From positions 782,501-846,500 of the forward strand of contig JAFCIZ010000004.1 in the NCBI GenBank assembly GCA_017871115.1: DNA of 64,000 bases. The letters are read 5' to 3'. The notes under the pieces are model-generated. The model saw nothing but the letters and a program-made list of their open reading frames with translations, did not search any database and had not been told where the DNA came from. Made by a program: the position numbers and the translations under genes. This stretch comes from Cunninghamella blakesleeana (taxonomy: Eukaryota > Mucoromycota > Mucoromycetes > Mucorales > Cunninghamellaceae). Within the stretch, counting starts at the first letter, position 1. Each line of letters opens with the position of its first letter. Shown here in pieces: positions 22,218 through 34,090 of the stretch.

Positions 22218-24916
22218 TCATTTATGAGATCGCTAGTTAAACATATAAATATAAATATAAAGAAAAATTAAAAATGCTAGTCTACATATACGTTTTTTAT
22301 TGTATTATATTATGAATTATTATACCTTGTCAGATCTTTGGTCTCGATTTATATAGTTGATGAATTTTTCACTAAGATAATTTTTTTTTAATGCCTATTA
22401 TAAAATGGTATAATAATAATAATAATAATAATAATATATATATATATATATATATATGTTAATCATTTACATTTTTTTATAACAATATTTTCATTAGACA
22501 ATTTGTTTAGTATTATTTTACCTCTTGTTGAATGGGACCAGGCGGTAAAATTCTGTATAATTTAGATTGTAATTTTATTGGCTGAGTCCATACATCAACA
22601 TTCCAGGATGATTTTTTGGCTTTTCTTAATATTAATAAACAAGCAATATCCGCTAAAACATGAGAATTCTGTATATAAAGGAAAAATATTTTATTTTAGT
22701 ATATATACATAACGTATTTAATTTTTTTTTCTTCTCCTCTATTTTATTTCTTACAATGCTTTTTTCTTCTGATACGATATCCACTGAAGTTTTGATTTTT
22801 TGAGATGCGTGATATAAATAAGAAATATTTTCTGATGTTGCAATACAGCTCAGATAAAATTCAATAAAATGAGCAAAAGTAATCAAATCTTCATCTTCGG
22901 TTGTAAAATCAGGATGATGGGCTAATAAATGGATCAATCGAATAAAGGACATGTCCCTAGAGGTCATAACTAAACGTATATGTGTCATATATATATAATA
23001 TAGTGGTTAAGTTGAATAGTAATAGTAAATAATAATAATATTGATCATTAATTTTCTATTTTTTTTACCTGATTCAATAAAACTGGCACGTCTTCGAATA
23101 AAGTTTTGAACAGTCTTTAAAAATGCTTCTTCAGGCTCATGTGCACAAAGGAATAATAAGACATAATAACGAGGATGTAGTTCATTACTCTTTAGTCCTG
23201 ACATTAAAAAGGTACCAAATTCATATCGAACATAATAGCATGTATCCTATTATCAAAATAATAATAATAATAATATATAAATTAGGACAAGATAAATAAT
23301 CCCTTATCATTATAAATGTTTTTTTTTTACATGTTTTTTTTATAATATTACTTGTAATAAAAGTCCAAGCTGTTCAAAATTTTTAATATTCATTGTATCT
23401 TGGTAAGGCTCATATTCAGCTATTTGTACAATACCTTGGGCAGCAATAATACGAAGGTGAGATGATTCAGGACCACTATGAATAAATATATAAATATAAA
23501 TAGATATAAATATAAGTTATAATATATATGCAGTTTTATGTAAATACTCATCAGCAATAATAATAGTGTATTCATATTTTTATATTTTTATTTTTTTATA
23601 CCTAATATTGTTACTAATAGCTTCTTCACAAGTAATGTCTATTAATTTCCATAAAAGAGTGACAATACGATCAACCAATTCTTTTTCAACTGCTTCCTTA
23701 ATCTTAGCCATACCACGGAGATAGTTAGATAAAATAGGTACTGCTGCCAACTAAAACAATTGAATAAAGATTTTATTTCGATAATCAATGAATAATTCAT
23801 AATAGTTATATAGTAGTATATTATGTTAGTCGCATATTACCTTTTGTTTTGTTATATTAGTCAAGTTCTCATAATCATCCCATTCAGAATTTTCATCATC
23901 CTATTTATATATGTATTAAAATAAAAGCAAAATAAATAAATAAAATATATAATATAATAGTATATTATATATATACTAACTTACGTCTACATGAACAATT
24001 TGAGCTAAACACTGAAACTCAATAAAATCACAAAGTTTTTCAATATGTTGTTGTAATAAGAGTGGTACGTAATAAGCGAATTCGCATAAACTTGTCAATG
24101 GTGATACGAGATTTACGTTTCCCAAATTAATTTCATTATATAAATCCTATATAAAAAGATTGGTAATTGTTATTTATAGTAAGTGTATATTTGTAAAATA
24201 TAGCAATATGAAAATATAATGGCGTAAATTATATATATATATCTTTAAATTTTACCTCAATAACTTCGGTACAAATTATATCAGAATTATCTACATTACT
24301 TAAAATAACAGCTGAATATTCGGATTCTGTTCGATTACCTTGAGCAATTAATGATGTTAACTTTGCAATGGTTTTGCTATAAATAAATAAATGTAAATAT
24401 AAGAGTATATTTAGTGTATATATATATATATACAATGTATAATTACATAATATATATATCTTACCTTTTAATTTCAATTTCTGCAGGTAACGCTTTGGTA
24501 ATAGTGGCTAAAAGTTCTAATCCAAAGTTAACTAAAAAGCATTAAATTTATATAAATATATTAGTATTTAAAATTTACCGCTATGACCTTTAACTGTCTA
24601 TATATATTACCTAATGAATCGTCACTTTCATTTGTTAAATTTCTAATCACTTCTTCATTATATAATATAAACATTTTGGGGTAGCAACTAGCCATTTCCT
24701 TTAATAAACGTTGAGCAGCATCACTTTTACTTTGAGCAACACTTTGTCTATGTCCACGGGTACTTCGTAACATACTATACAAATAAGGAACGTTTGATTT
24801 GTTGATTGTCAAAAGGTTGATACGGTTTAGTATCCAACTACATACTTCCATAGATCCAGGAGATTCTAATTCTACATGTCTTAACAACGTTTGCTAATAA
24901 AATAAATAAATTAATA

Positions 24917-24961
<45 letters not shown>

Positions 24962-27878
24962 AGGGAAAAAAAAAGGTAAATAATACATTTCTATTTTAAA
25001 TTTATTTTATAATTACTTTGTATTACTATTTTTATTGCTACTAATGTATCTTACTCTAGCCTTAAGAATTCGTTTATATTCATTTTCTACATTAATACAA
25101 GCCCTTAAATTTCGTATAACTTCAATATTATCCATTTCTTTCATTTGTCTTAAACAGCTAATAATACGTGGACGAGCACGTTCACCAAAATGATCTATAA
25201 TAAAAATAATGTATGATTGTATTTGTATTAATTAGTTTCATTATTGAGTTGGAGAGAAGGAACTATTTTTTTTTCATTTTTTTGTAAAGGAAAAAAAAGT
25301 AATCGTACTTGAAATGTTTCGTAACAAAGTTTCAATTTTATCTTGACTATAGTCCCCAACCATCGAATTTTCTTCCTATAAATTATAAATGCAAATATAA
25401 ATATACGATGTTACTAACACATAGATACATACATTTATACAAGTAAATAATCTTTACACATTAAACTCACTTCACTTTCACAGTATACAACAAATTGTTC
25501 CATTAAAGAAATAATTCTAATGACAAAATAAAATAAAAAAATAAAATATAGATAGATTAGTATAATAAAAGTTATTTATTTAGCCATCAATTATCCATTT
25601 ATTATTCTACTTACGCATGTTCTCTTCTTAAAAGGGCCAAAAAAGAACAAGTAGCTTGGTGATTTAAAGATTTAAGTACAGTAACAAGCCGTTCTGTTCT
25701 TTCATTATCATCGGTATTTTCGGGGATGATATATTGTTGTATGGTGTTTTCTAGTGCAATGCTATTAAATGATATTATTATTGTTATTATTGATAAGGTT
25801 TATTTATTTTTATTTTTTGTTTTTAAATATATATGCGTATATTTATAATAATTTGAATGAACTTACATTACTTCTGGTTCATCGACGTAAATACTGTTAT
25901 ATAAATCACTAGGAATACCACCAAACTTTTCTTGAATTCTTTGTTCGTTACTATAAGATAAATAAATAAATAAGATGCCATTGTCATTCAGTTATTCAGT
26001 TTTATTATTTTTATTTGTTTAAATTAATAATAGTACTGATACTTACATATGAGGATATACCATATCATAGATTCTAGCCAACGTTTCCATAGCTTCTTTA
26101 CGAACAGGAGCCTTTTAATTTTAAAGTATTTTATATAAATAGAAATAGAAATGAAAAATAAATACAAAAAATTAATCTATTATATTTATTTATTTATTTA
26201 TTTGCTATTTTTCGTATAATGCTGCTTTTACCTTTTTATCTTTGCATCTTGAACCTAATCCTTTTAATATATTATCATCCAAGTATTTTGTAACGATATC
26301 AAAATTCAGTTGACCAACTATTTTACAAGCTACAATTCTTACTTTTTCTTCAGGATCCATTAGTTTAATATTTAAGCAGGCTGAATGAAATAAATAAAAT
26401 ACAAAAAAAAAAAGAAATAAATACATATTACCAGTCATATATATATAGACATACGCACACACGCACATAGACATGTATATATACTAAGTTATTACCATTT
26501 ATATCATTAGCGACATTTTCAGCATGGTTTAAATAAATGGTACCGCATAATTCCAACCAACGAGTACGAATAACAGCAGATTTATCAACTTCTCTTCCTA
26601 GCCAACCTTTCCATATATTAGGATATTGTTTATACAATGTGGATGCTTTATGTGCAAACATATTCCCTAACGTTTCTATAGCTAATTGTCTTATTCCTAA
26701 TTCGTCTAATGTCATTTCTTCCTCCAGTTGAGGTATCACATTTAAAAGTAACGAAGGTGCTATGAAATATATTTCTTCAATCATCCCATGCACACGTTTT
26801 AATTCATCCATATCTTCTTCTCCGCCTCCGCTAACTGCCATTAATGTATCTGTAAAGTACTAAAAGAATATATGTATTTGATTGAATATAACAAAAATAG
26901 ATGAATAAAATCAATAAATAACAAATAACATCTACTTTATTTTTATTCCTATTTTATATATTATGATTAATATTATAATTACCTGGCAAACTCGACGCTG
27001 AATGATATCACTAGTTGCACGAGTTATATCTAAAGCCATATTATGAGCAGGATCTCTTGTATCATCATCTTTAGTTATCAAGTTTTGTAATAATAATTCA
27101 ATCACTTCTTGAGATATACTTGTTTCTTCAATTAATTGTGTCAATATGTCAGTCATACAACTTTGAACATTTCTTGATAATTTTTTACCGACTGTGTCAA
27201 AGAATTGAATAAAAAGTTCTGTTGTCATGCTTTCCGCATCATCAAGCTCCGTCATAATAAGAATACTTTTTACTGCCGATAAATTTTCTAATAAGTAAAA
27301 TTGATACACGAAATTGGTTTCATTATTTTTATCCAAGGACCCAAGTTGTTTTATAAAGACATCGAATATAGTCTATAGAAATAAATGGATATATGATTTT
27401 TTTTAAAATGTTATTATTAATATTTATATACGTATATAGACTCTATTTCTAGTTTTATCTCATTTCACTCTTACTTTAAGCTCTTTTTTATTATAAGGTG
27501 GATCAGGTGCAAATAAACGAAGAATGTCAGCAACACAACAAGAAGCTATTGCGCTGACTGTATTATTACTGTTTCTTAATACATTCTTATGAATTAAATC
27601 TTTTGTTATTCTTCTTAAGGATGCTTTATCAACTTGCTCTTGTTCAAAAGATTGAAGTTCCTTATGTAAACTCTATTTTTTTTTTTAAAAAAAAAACACA
27701 ATAATAATAGCATATATAAATATATAAAATCAATAATGATAAAATTTCCCTTGTATATGTAAAATATCATTATTTATTTTACAGTTAATCGTTTAATCAA
27801 CGCATCGGGTTTGATGGCTCTAGTACCGCATAAATCTTCATTAAATTGTAGTGTCTGTACATCAATATCCATAGACAT
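22218..27878 (-). CDS. PDS5: sister-chromatid cohesion protein PDS5
   Basis: A HEAT-repeat regulator that binds cohesin and controls its residence on chromatin. Twenty-three exons, all in frame, give 1111 aa. The start exon is 27878-27783; the largest are 27672-27475, 27372-26983, 26859-26496, 24893-24611 and 22969-22755; the last three are 22668-22522, 22394-22326 and 22232-22218. Diagnostic blocks: CCVADILRLFAPDPPY in exon 2, then IPQLEEEM-x-x-DE with LGNMFA and WKGWLGREVDKSA-x-IRTRWLE in exon 4, and DPEEKVRIVACK in exon 5. Later exons are helical repeats. The end is less certain: reading through the last two introns would stop at GTAAAATAA after exon 21. The two small terminal exons keep frame and have good splice sites. 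Confidence 0.92.
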
Positions 27879-28604
27879 AATTATTTAGTTGAGTGATGTA
27901 TGAAAATAAAATAGTAAAAAAGAGAGAGTAAGAGAAAAAAAATAGAGGCAAAGTTTTTTTTAAAAAAAAAACGCGTAAAAAAATGGCGGAATTTTAAATT
28001 TATTTAAAAAAACTAATTTTGAGAAAACTTTTCATTTGCTTTCTATATTCAACTTGAAATCAATTTATATTTATAGAAAATGTTTAATGATGTTACCATG
28101 AGAATATCAATATAATAGTGATAATATTATAGTAATATCAGTATTATATGAAAATTTGAAAATTTTAATTTATATTCATGTTAGTTTTTCAATATAGTGT
28201 ACATAAAGATTAGATTTGTTCAAATAGCATTCTTTTTATATTAGTAGTAAATAATAAAAAATTTGAAAAAACAATCCCAATTTTCTGGACATTATATATA
28301 TATATATGTATATGTGTCTGTGTGCATATATAAATGCATATACATTGAAATCGATAATAATTAACTATAACTGATTTATGTATTTAAATAATGTTAATAC
28401 TATGTAAAATAAAATTGAAAAGATAAAAATTATTATATGCAGTTCTATTTAGCAACTGATTTAGCCAATAAAAATTTGATATACAATTTAACAAATTTTA
28501 TAAATGGAAACTTATGAGGATACAAAAAAATAAACCAATAAAAATCATTTATTATGTGACTATTTCTCAAAGAAAAATTTTTTTCGGACTTTAAATCAAA
28601 AAAC
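27879..28604. other. divergent intergenic region, PDS5 and U4 snRNA promoters
   Basis: PDS5 leaves to the left and U4 to the right. It holds an ACGCGT box (27971-27976) and a GGCGGAATTTT box (27985-27995) close to the PDS5 start, and two CCAAT boxes (28465-28469, 28535-28539) upstream of U4. A 53-codon frame that begins at 28623 lies inside the U4 gene and is rejected. Confidence 0.6.
27971..27976. promoter_or_regulatory. MCB-type box (ACGCGT) upstream of PDS5
   Basis: The palindrome ACGCGT lies about 93 nt upstream of the PDS5 ATG. In yeasts this sequence is bound by MBF and drives G1/S transcription of replication and cohesion genes. CpG-containing sites are rare in this AT-rich window. 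Function here is inferred. Confidence 0.5.
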
Positions 28605-28613
28605 TATAAAAAG
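28605..28613 (+). promoter_or_regulatory. TATA box of U4 snRNA gene
   Basis: TATAAAAAG sits about 42 nt upstream of the predicted U4 5' end, with two CCAAT boxes further upstream. It is placed as expected for a Pol II snRNA promoter in fungi. Confidence 0.6.
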
Positions 28614-28646
28614 GCGTTCAAAATGGTGAAAATGTTTTTTTTCCTC

Positions 28647-28782
28647 ATTCTTGTGCTCGGGCAAAACCAAGCAAGTGAGGTTTCTACTGATGCTGGTTTA
28701 TTGCTGGTTGAAAACTACAACCAATACCCGTCTATTGTACCCCTGGTGCAATGGCAATTTTTAGCGGCTCTAGGGCCTTATT
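28647..28782 (+). ncRNA. U4 spliceosomal snRNA
   Basis: About 136 nt, much richer in G+C than its surroundings. In order: a 5' end ATTCTTGTGCTCGGGCAA resembling yeast U4; the 5' stem-loop with a K-turn (GCAAGTGAGG pairing around to CTGATGC, 28671-28694), the Snu13/15.5K site; the U6-pairing segment TTTATTGCTGGTTGAAAAC (28697-28715), nearly identical to yeast and human U4; CCAATACCC; a central stem TTGTACC/GGTGCAA (28735-28741 with 28745-28751); the Sm site AATTTTTAG (28756-28764) after GGC, as in human U4; and a short 3' hairpin GGCT-CTAG-GGCC (28766-28777). U4 is an essential part of the U4/U6.U5 tri-snRNP. The exact ends are estimates. Confidence 0.92.
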
Positions 28783-29081
28783 AATTAGAATAATATGAAA
28801 ATGAAAAATAAATAATAAAAACAATAATAAATACGAAAGTATTTCTTGAATTATTTTTGAAATTCTTTCAAGTTTTCCTCTAAATCTTTTAAGTAATATG
28901 TATATTGTTTTTCTAAGAGAAATGATACGTATTATTTAATTAGATTGTATAAATAATGAAATAAGCTTGAAAAAATATCTTTGTTTATTTTATTTAATCG
29001 TTTGAGATGAGTAACGTATGTCGTATTGATTGTAATGATAATAAAGTAATTTTTTATTATTAAATAATAATAGGGTATATG

Positions 29082-30002
29082 TTACTGTTTGCTCATTTCC
29101 GCCAAGTGTGCTTCTTTGAGGGCCAGTTCTTTCTTTAAACTTTCAATACTTGCTTCGAATCGTTTCTAAATAAATTAAATAAAAAAAATAATACGTCAAT
29201 CGTAAAGAAAATATTATTATTATTATTATTTTTAAAAATAAAAAATAAAAAAATGTATATAGTTATTATATTTATTTACCTTAAGCATAGCATTAGGAGC
29301 TGTTAATAAATCTCTATCTTTTCTTTGAATAGCTTGCTTGATTTCAGCAATTTCTTGTTGTTTTTGTTCTATAAAATATATATATGAAAAAAAAATTAAT
29401 TAGAAAGCATAGCAATTAATCAGCATTCCATTCAATAGATATATATATAAACAAGTGTTTTCAGTTTTACCAATTTCACCGGTTTGTCCAGCTTCTTCAT
29501 CTTCATCTTCTTCTTCAGTATCTTCTTCTTCGTCTTCGTCTTCATCATTGTCATCATCATCGTCAACATCTTCAAGTTCTTCCAAATCACGATCAATGGC
29601 TGCGGCTAAATCCGTATCACTATCACTTTCATCTTCGCTTCCAATATCCTGTGTACCAGCATCTGATTCAATTTCCATTTCCTCTCGACTATCAAATACC
29701 TCTAATAAAATAAAATAATGTACATGATCAATAAAACTAACGTTTTTTAAAAGGGTCTATTTTTTTTTCCTACCATATGTAACATCTTCAGCAGTTGCAT
29801 CCACTTCTAATAATCGTTCAACTTCACGTTCAACTTCTTCAATGGCTCTTTTCGATAGTTTCTTTCTAAATCTGCGTTTTCTGACATATTTTAAGGGTGG
29901 AGTAAGGCCATGAGGATATGAATAGGGATCCGTTTGATGTCTATTATTCATTTGCTGTGATAATGGTGTTTCTAAACTTGCCCCATCCACTACTAACATC
30001 TT

Positions 30003-30039
<37 letters not shown>

Positions 30040-30688
30040 GCATTATGTATAATTAATAATTAATAATTAATAATTAAATAATATAATCCTTTACTACTTT
30101 GCTTTTTATTTTCGTATGTTTACCTGTGAAATGTCGGCAATTTTGTAGAATTGTTTTTTATCCAGAGTCTTTTGTGATTCGATAATAGTTGGTAGATCAA
30201 CTAAAGTTGTTTCATGCTTTTCTCCATTTATATAAAAATAACCACGTCTACTATCTATTTTTTAAAGAATATATAAAATATAATAATATACGAATAAAAA
30301 CGTCAATAATACTTGTATATTAAACTTTTATTATTTTATATTGTTTGCTAAAAAACAAAAGATCTAATCAATTTTTTATCCTTTTTAATACTTCACCTTT
30401 AAAATGTAATTTGATATCCTCTGGTATTTCACGCTTTTTAACATATTCATGTAGTTTATCACACATTTCACCTTCAGGTAATCGTAATATAAGATGTTCT
30501 TCTATAGCTGGTTCAGGTTCTTCTTCGTCTTCAGAGATACCTCCATTATTCCCTTCTTTTGCTGTAAGTTTGATTTTAATTTGCTTATCTTTCGATTGTC
30601 CATTTTTAGGTGTTCTTGTTCGCTTAATTTTTACTTTTACTTTGGGTGTCTTTGATGATTCATTTTCTACTATATTTTCGTTTTCCAT
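29082..30688 (-). CDS. TAF7: TFIID subunit 7 (TAF7)
   Basis: A general RNA polymerase II factor, subunit of TFIID. Six exons on the minus strand (30688-30397, 30254-30124, 29999-29774, 29701-29471, 29368-29280, 29165-29082) give 350 aa. The N-terminal 50 residues are Lys/Glu-rich. The TAFII55 N-terminal domain spans about 55-170 (HLILRLPEG, RGYFYINGEKHETTLVDLP, then TPPLKYVRKRRFRKK, a near-invariant family block). A long acidic run of Asp/Glu (about 235-290) and a short C-terminal coiled coil follow. The antisense frame over the acidic run is an artefact of Ser codons. The start lies 232 bp from the divergent CENP-K gene. Confidence 0.95.
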
Positions 30689-30920
30689 ATTATGCTACTA
30701 TTACTTGAGAGAAAAAAGAAAGTGAGAGAAAAAAAATAATTTTTTTAAATAATATAATAGTATTAAAAAATTTTAACACCCGATTTGTGTGTTCAAAAAA
30801 GTTTCTGCACAAATTTTTTGTTCATTTTCTTTTGTAACTATATTTTTTTTCAACTTTCGTTTATTTTACTATTATAATATATATACATACATACATACAT
30901 ATATATATATATATTATTTT
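30689..30920. promoter_or_regulatory. shared divergent promoter of TAF7 and CENP-K genes
   Basis: Only 232 bp separate the two start codons, so transcription signals for both genes must lie here unless they extend into the coding parts. It contains T tracts and a TA/TACA repeat (30882-30912) next to the CENP-K start. No obvious TATA box. Confidence 0.6.
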
Positions 30921-32468
30921 ATGCGATTTGAAGATAAATTTAGGGAACTTGTTTTAAAAAGTGCTGCACAATTTGATGATGCGGCTCAAAGTGAACCAAA
31001 AATAGATAGTGAAGACGATAACACTAATCATGGTGATCGCCTCGAAAAAGTTTATTTAGCACAGAAAAAGCAGCGTGAAGAGTTATGGGCTGAATTGCAT
31101 AAAGTAAAAATAAGATATAGTTGAATGATATATGATGAATCTATGTGTGTCTTTTATTCATACAGCTATTTTTCTCTCTTTCTTTTATTTCGTTTGTATT
31201 TATTATTGTTAGTTAGAAGAAGAGTGTAAACAAAAAAGTTTAACGACAGTATTCAGTGATAGTTTGGATCCGAACAGGAAGGTATATAGTAAATAGGATA
31301 CCAAAGAATTTGCATTTTATTATAATTGGTAAACATACTATATTTTTATTTTTATTTTTATTTATGGAAACAAAAAAAAACTATAGAAACTTGCTCTATA
31401 TGTTTACGAAGAGGCAGCCCTATCTGAAGAACTTCATTTTCAAGAAAAAGGTAACAAGGAGTACAAAAATTAAAAATAAAATAAATAATAATAATCAAAA
31501 GGTTCCATCTATATCGACATATTTAGGTATCGATCAAGTGATTAAAAGTGATCCTATAGAAATATCGGAACTAAAATACAGAAAACGTACAGAAAAAACA
31601 ATTGATGATTTGAAGGAAACAATACAGTTTATGGAAAATCAACTAATGGAAGCTAAAGCAACTTATGAACACGAAGAAATTGTTTTAAAAGAATGTCATC
31701 AATTGCATGAAACATTAAACGAAGCAATTATTCAACAAAGAAACACGGCGGGTGTATCCAATGAACTTGTGTAAGTAACTCTTAAACTGTATATAAACAT
31801 GCACACACGCACATCTATGTATATATATAAGCAGATGGATAATGTTAGTAGATATATATTATTTTTATTTACATTTTATGCATATATATCTTTGATGCTT
31901 TTTTTTTTCAAAAAATATAAAAGAGAAACTCACGATAAATTAGCATCAGCACGTGATCAATATCAAGAAGTTATGGAGTATCTCGTCCAATTTTTAGATG
32001 AAAACTACCCTCCTCATTATGTCGATGTAAGCAAAGCTTTATCTATATTTTACTTAAGCATATTTATGATTGTAATAATGATAATAGAACTTTATATATT
32101 TCCCGTTTATATTATAGGGTGTGGGTTTAACAGATGAACCAAATCCTGATTTATTATGTGAGCTGAAATATATATTAGAAGTATGATGAAAAGATTGAAT
32201 ATGAATATAAATAAAATGGATAAAATATATAATAAAAAAAACTATTATTTATACATTTTATTTCTTTATTGTTTTATATATATGCGTGTGTATGTGTGTA
32301 TAGGATTTAATGAATCGGGCAGTAGTAAATCCAGGAAACCCATATATTACATTAGAAAAAGGCACATTTTGGTCACCTTATATTGAAACTTTAATTAAGA
32401 GTGGTGTTGCCGAGCGTGATCCTAACAACTATTTAAGAATCAAGTTGGCTGATTTTAATCTTTATTAA
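30921..32468 (+). CDS. CENP-K-like inner kinetochore (CCAN) protein
   Basis: Probable subunit of the CENP-H/I/K complex of the constitutive centromere-associated network. Seven exons (30921-31103, 31213-31281, 31387-31450, 31527-31770, 31924-32026, 32118-32180, 32304-32468) give 296 aa, close to the family length. Most of the protein is predicted coiled coil (acidic N-terminus, then repeated Glu/Lys heptads). The C-terminal block is the best evidence: LKYILEDLMNRAVVNP, then FWSPYIETLIKSGVAERDP-x-x-x-x-RIKLADF, which matches the CENP-K C-terminus (FW-P-YIE-LL-x-GIA-x-R-x-P). An alternative 3' splice site at 31508-31509 breaks the frame; the one at 31525-31526 keeps it. Identification rests on motif memory, not on a search. 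Confidence 0.78.
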
Positions 32469-32509
32469 CTGTAATATACATTGTTTTTGATTTGATATTA
32501 TCCTTTTTT

Positions 32510-32595
<86 letters not shown>

Positions 32596-34090
32596 CAATA
32601 ATAATAATAATAATAAATGACATATGGATACTGTATATAATCATTAGCACATATGATGAATATCCATATATACATATATTCTACACACGGCATTTGATTT
32701 CACAATATTATAATTTTCTTAAAAAATATATATTTGAGATTGATACTTGATATTAGTAAATATTATACAGGCAGGAAAATAAAGATTAAAATTTAAAATT
32801 GTATATATTCTATGAAAAACTGTATATTTTCCCTGACAAGGTTTTACAGTACTTAGTTCAGTATTTAACACTTTATACTCTTGTAGCTTTATTTAAAGAA
32901 AAGAAAATAGAAGCCTTATAAATATCATATGTATGATAAAACAAATAATAAAAATAGTAAAAAAAAATCCTGGGAGGCAGAGACTGTTGATTGATGTTAG
33001 CAACCTCTTTTTTAATAGTGGTAAAAAATACGGCAGCGTTAATAAACCAATTTATTTAGCGTAAGAAACTCTTATTAATAGCCTTATTCTTTTTAATAAA
33101 GAATAATACCAAATATAAAATAATATAAAATAATATAAAATATTATATAGATAATGATATTTTGTATACATTATTTTATTTTATATATATAAATAAAAGG
33201 AGTATTTCTAAAGAATATTCACTCGATAGTTGATTACGGATTTTTACAGCTGGTAGTTGGATGGAGTTTTAAAAAATCAAGACCATCAGTGAGTACTGTC
33301 GTCGAATAGCCCTTCATAAATGGTCAAAAGGAATATCATCTCATAAGTTGACATATAAATAAATTATATACATTCAAAATAAGTACCGTAGATTAAACAA
33401 TATACGAATATATACGATCACAATTTAAATTCTAACCAAATTTATTATTTTATTTTAATATATAATTTATTGTAAATGTTGAACAGGGCTACAGAGAAAA
33501 AGATTATTATAGATAGTGACAAAAGGAACAAAATGCTCTCTATAATATATCAACTATTACATAGTCTAAAACGGTATATGATGGAATTAACTACATTAAT
33601 AAACACCTATATTCTTGCTAACTTGGATACTAACAGTTCAACAAGATGAAGCATTTTTTCCAAGTCAGAACAAGTAATTACCAAAAAAAAAAAAAATTCT
33701 TCCTCATTTATTGAATTGGTGACGTCCTGGATAATATCATCTGAGTTGATAAAAAAAAAAATATGTACTCTTTAATTTTTGTTTTCCTCTCGCTTTTTTT
33801 CTTCAGTAAGAATTGATATAAGGTAATACTTTAATGATATTTTATATTTTTTTTTATGTTTTTAAAATAATAATGGAATTTAATTACGTATAAAAAAGAT
33901 AGAAAAAATAAAATGCATTTATGAAACCACCAAATAAATTTTTTATAACAACTTAGTTATTTTATATATTTTTATAATCATCAAAAAGCCACTTATATAT
34001 AAATTCAATATTGGCAGCTTACCAAAACCTATATATATATTTATTATTATTATTATTATATAGTTATATTAAAAATATAAATATTCCACA
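32469..34090. other. intergenic, CENP-K to NDUFA12, with a less AT-rich island
   Basis: It starts with a 106-bp AAT microsatellite. The section 32960-33720 is less repetitive and less AT-extreme than other gaps and holds a 57-codon ATG frame (33476-33649) bounded by 8-bp inverted repeats (33477-33484 and 33635-33642). I could not assign it; a decayed mobile element is possible (see findings). Confidence 0.5.
32511..32616. repeat. AAT microsatellite
   Basis: About 35 ATA/AAT triplets with one AACAAC interruption near 32591-32596, just beyond the CENP-K stop. It is the longest simple repeat in a 3' region of this window. The poly-Tyr frame on the opposite strand is an artefact of it. Confidence 0.95.

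Noticed and set aside
28623..28784. 53-codon ORF with a signal-peptide-like start and a TATA box upstream, looking like a small secreted peptide
   Set aside because: The bases match the ordered structural elements of U4 snRNA, and the start codon lies only 10 nt after the TATA box, before the expected transcription start.
29455..29718. Plus-strand poly-Ser frame of 87 aa
   Set aside because: It is the antisense shadow of the Asp/Glu-rich run of TAF7.
30789..30920. Upstream in-frame ATG extending the CENP-K-like protein by 44 residues
   Set aside because: The added segment is hydrophobic, Tyr/Ile/Phe-rich low-complexity sequence derived from T tracts and TACA repeats; the ATG at 30921 starts the conserved-looking protein.
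31509..31526. Earlier 3' splice site for the fourth CENP-K exon
   Set aside because: It causes a frameshift and a stop within 15 codons; the AG at 31525-31526 restores the full protein.
32433..32693. Poly-Tyr frame on the minus strand
   Set aside because: It is the translation of the AAT microsatellite.
33476..33649. 57-codon ATG frame as an independent gene
   Set aside because: No recognisable motif, and it is bounded by inverted repeats; kept only as part of a possible decayed-element finding.
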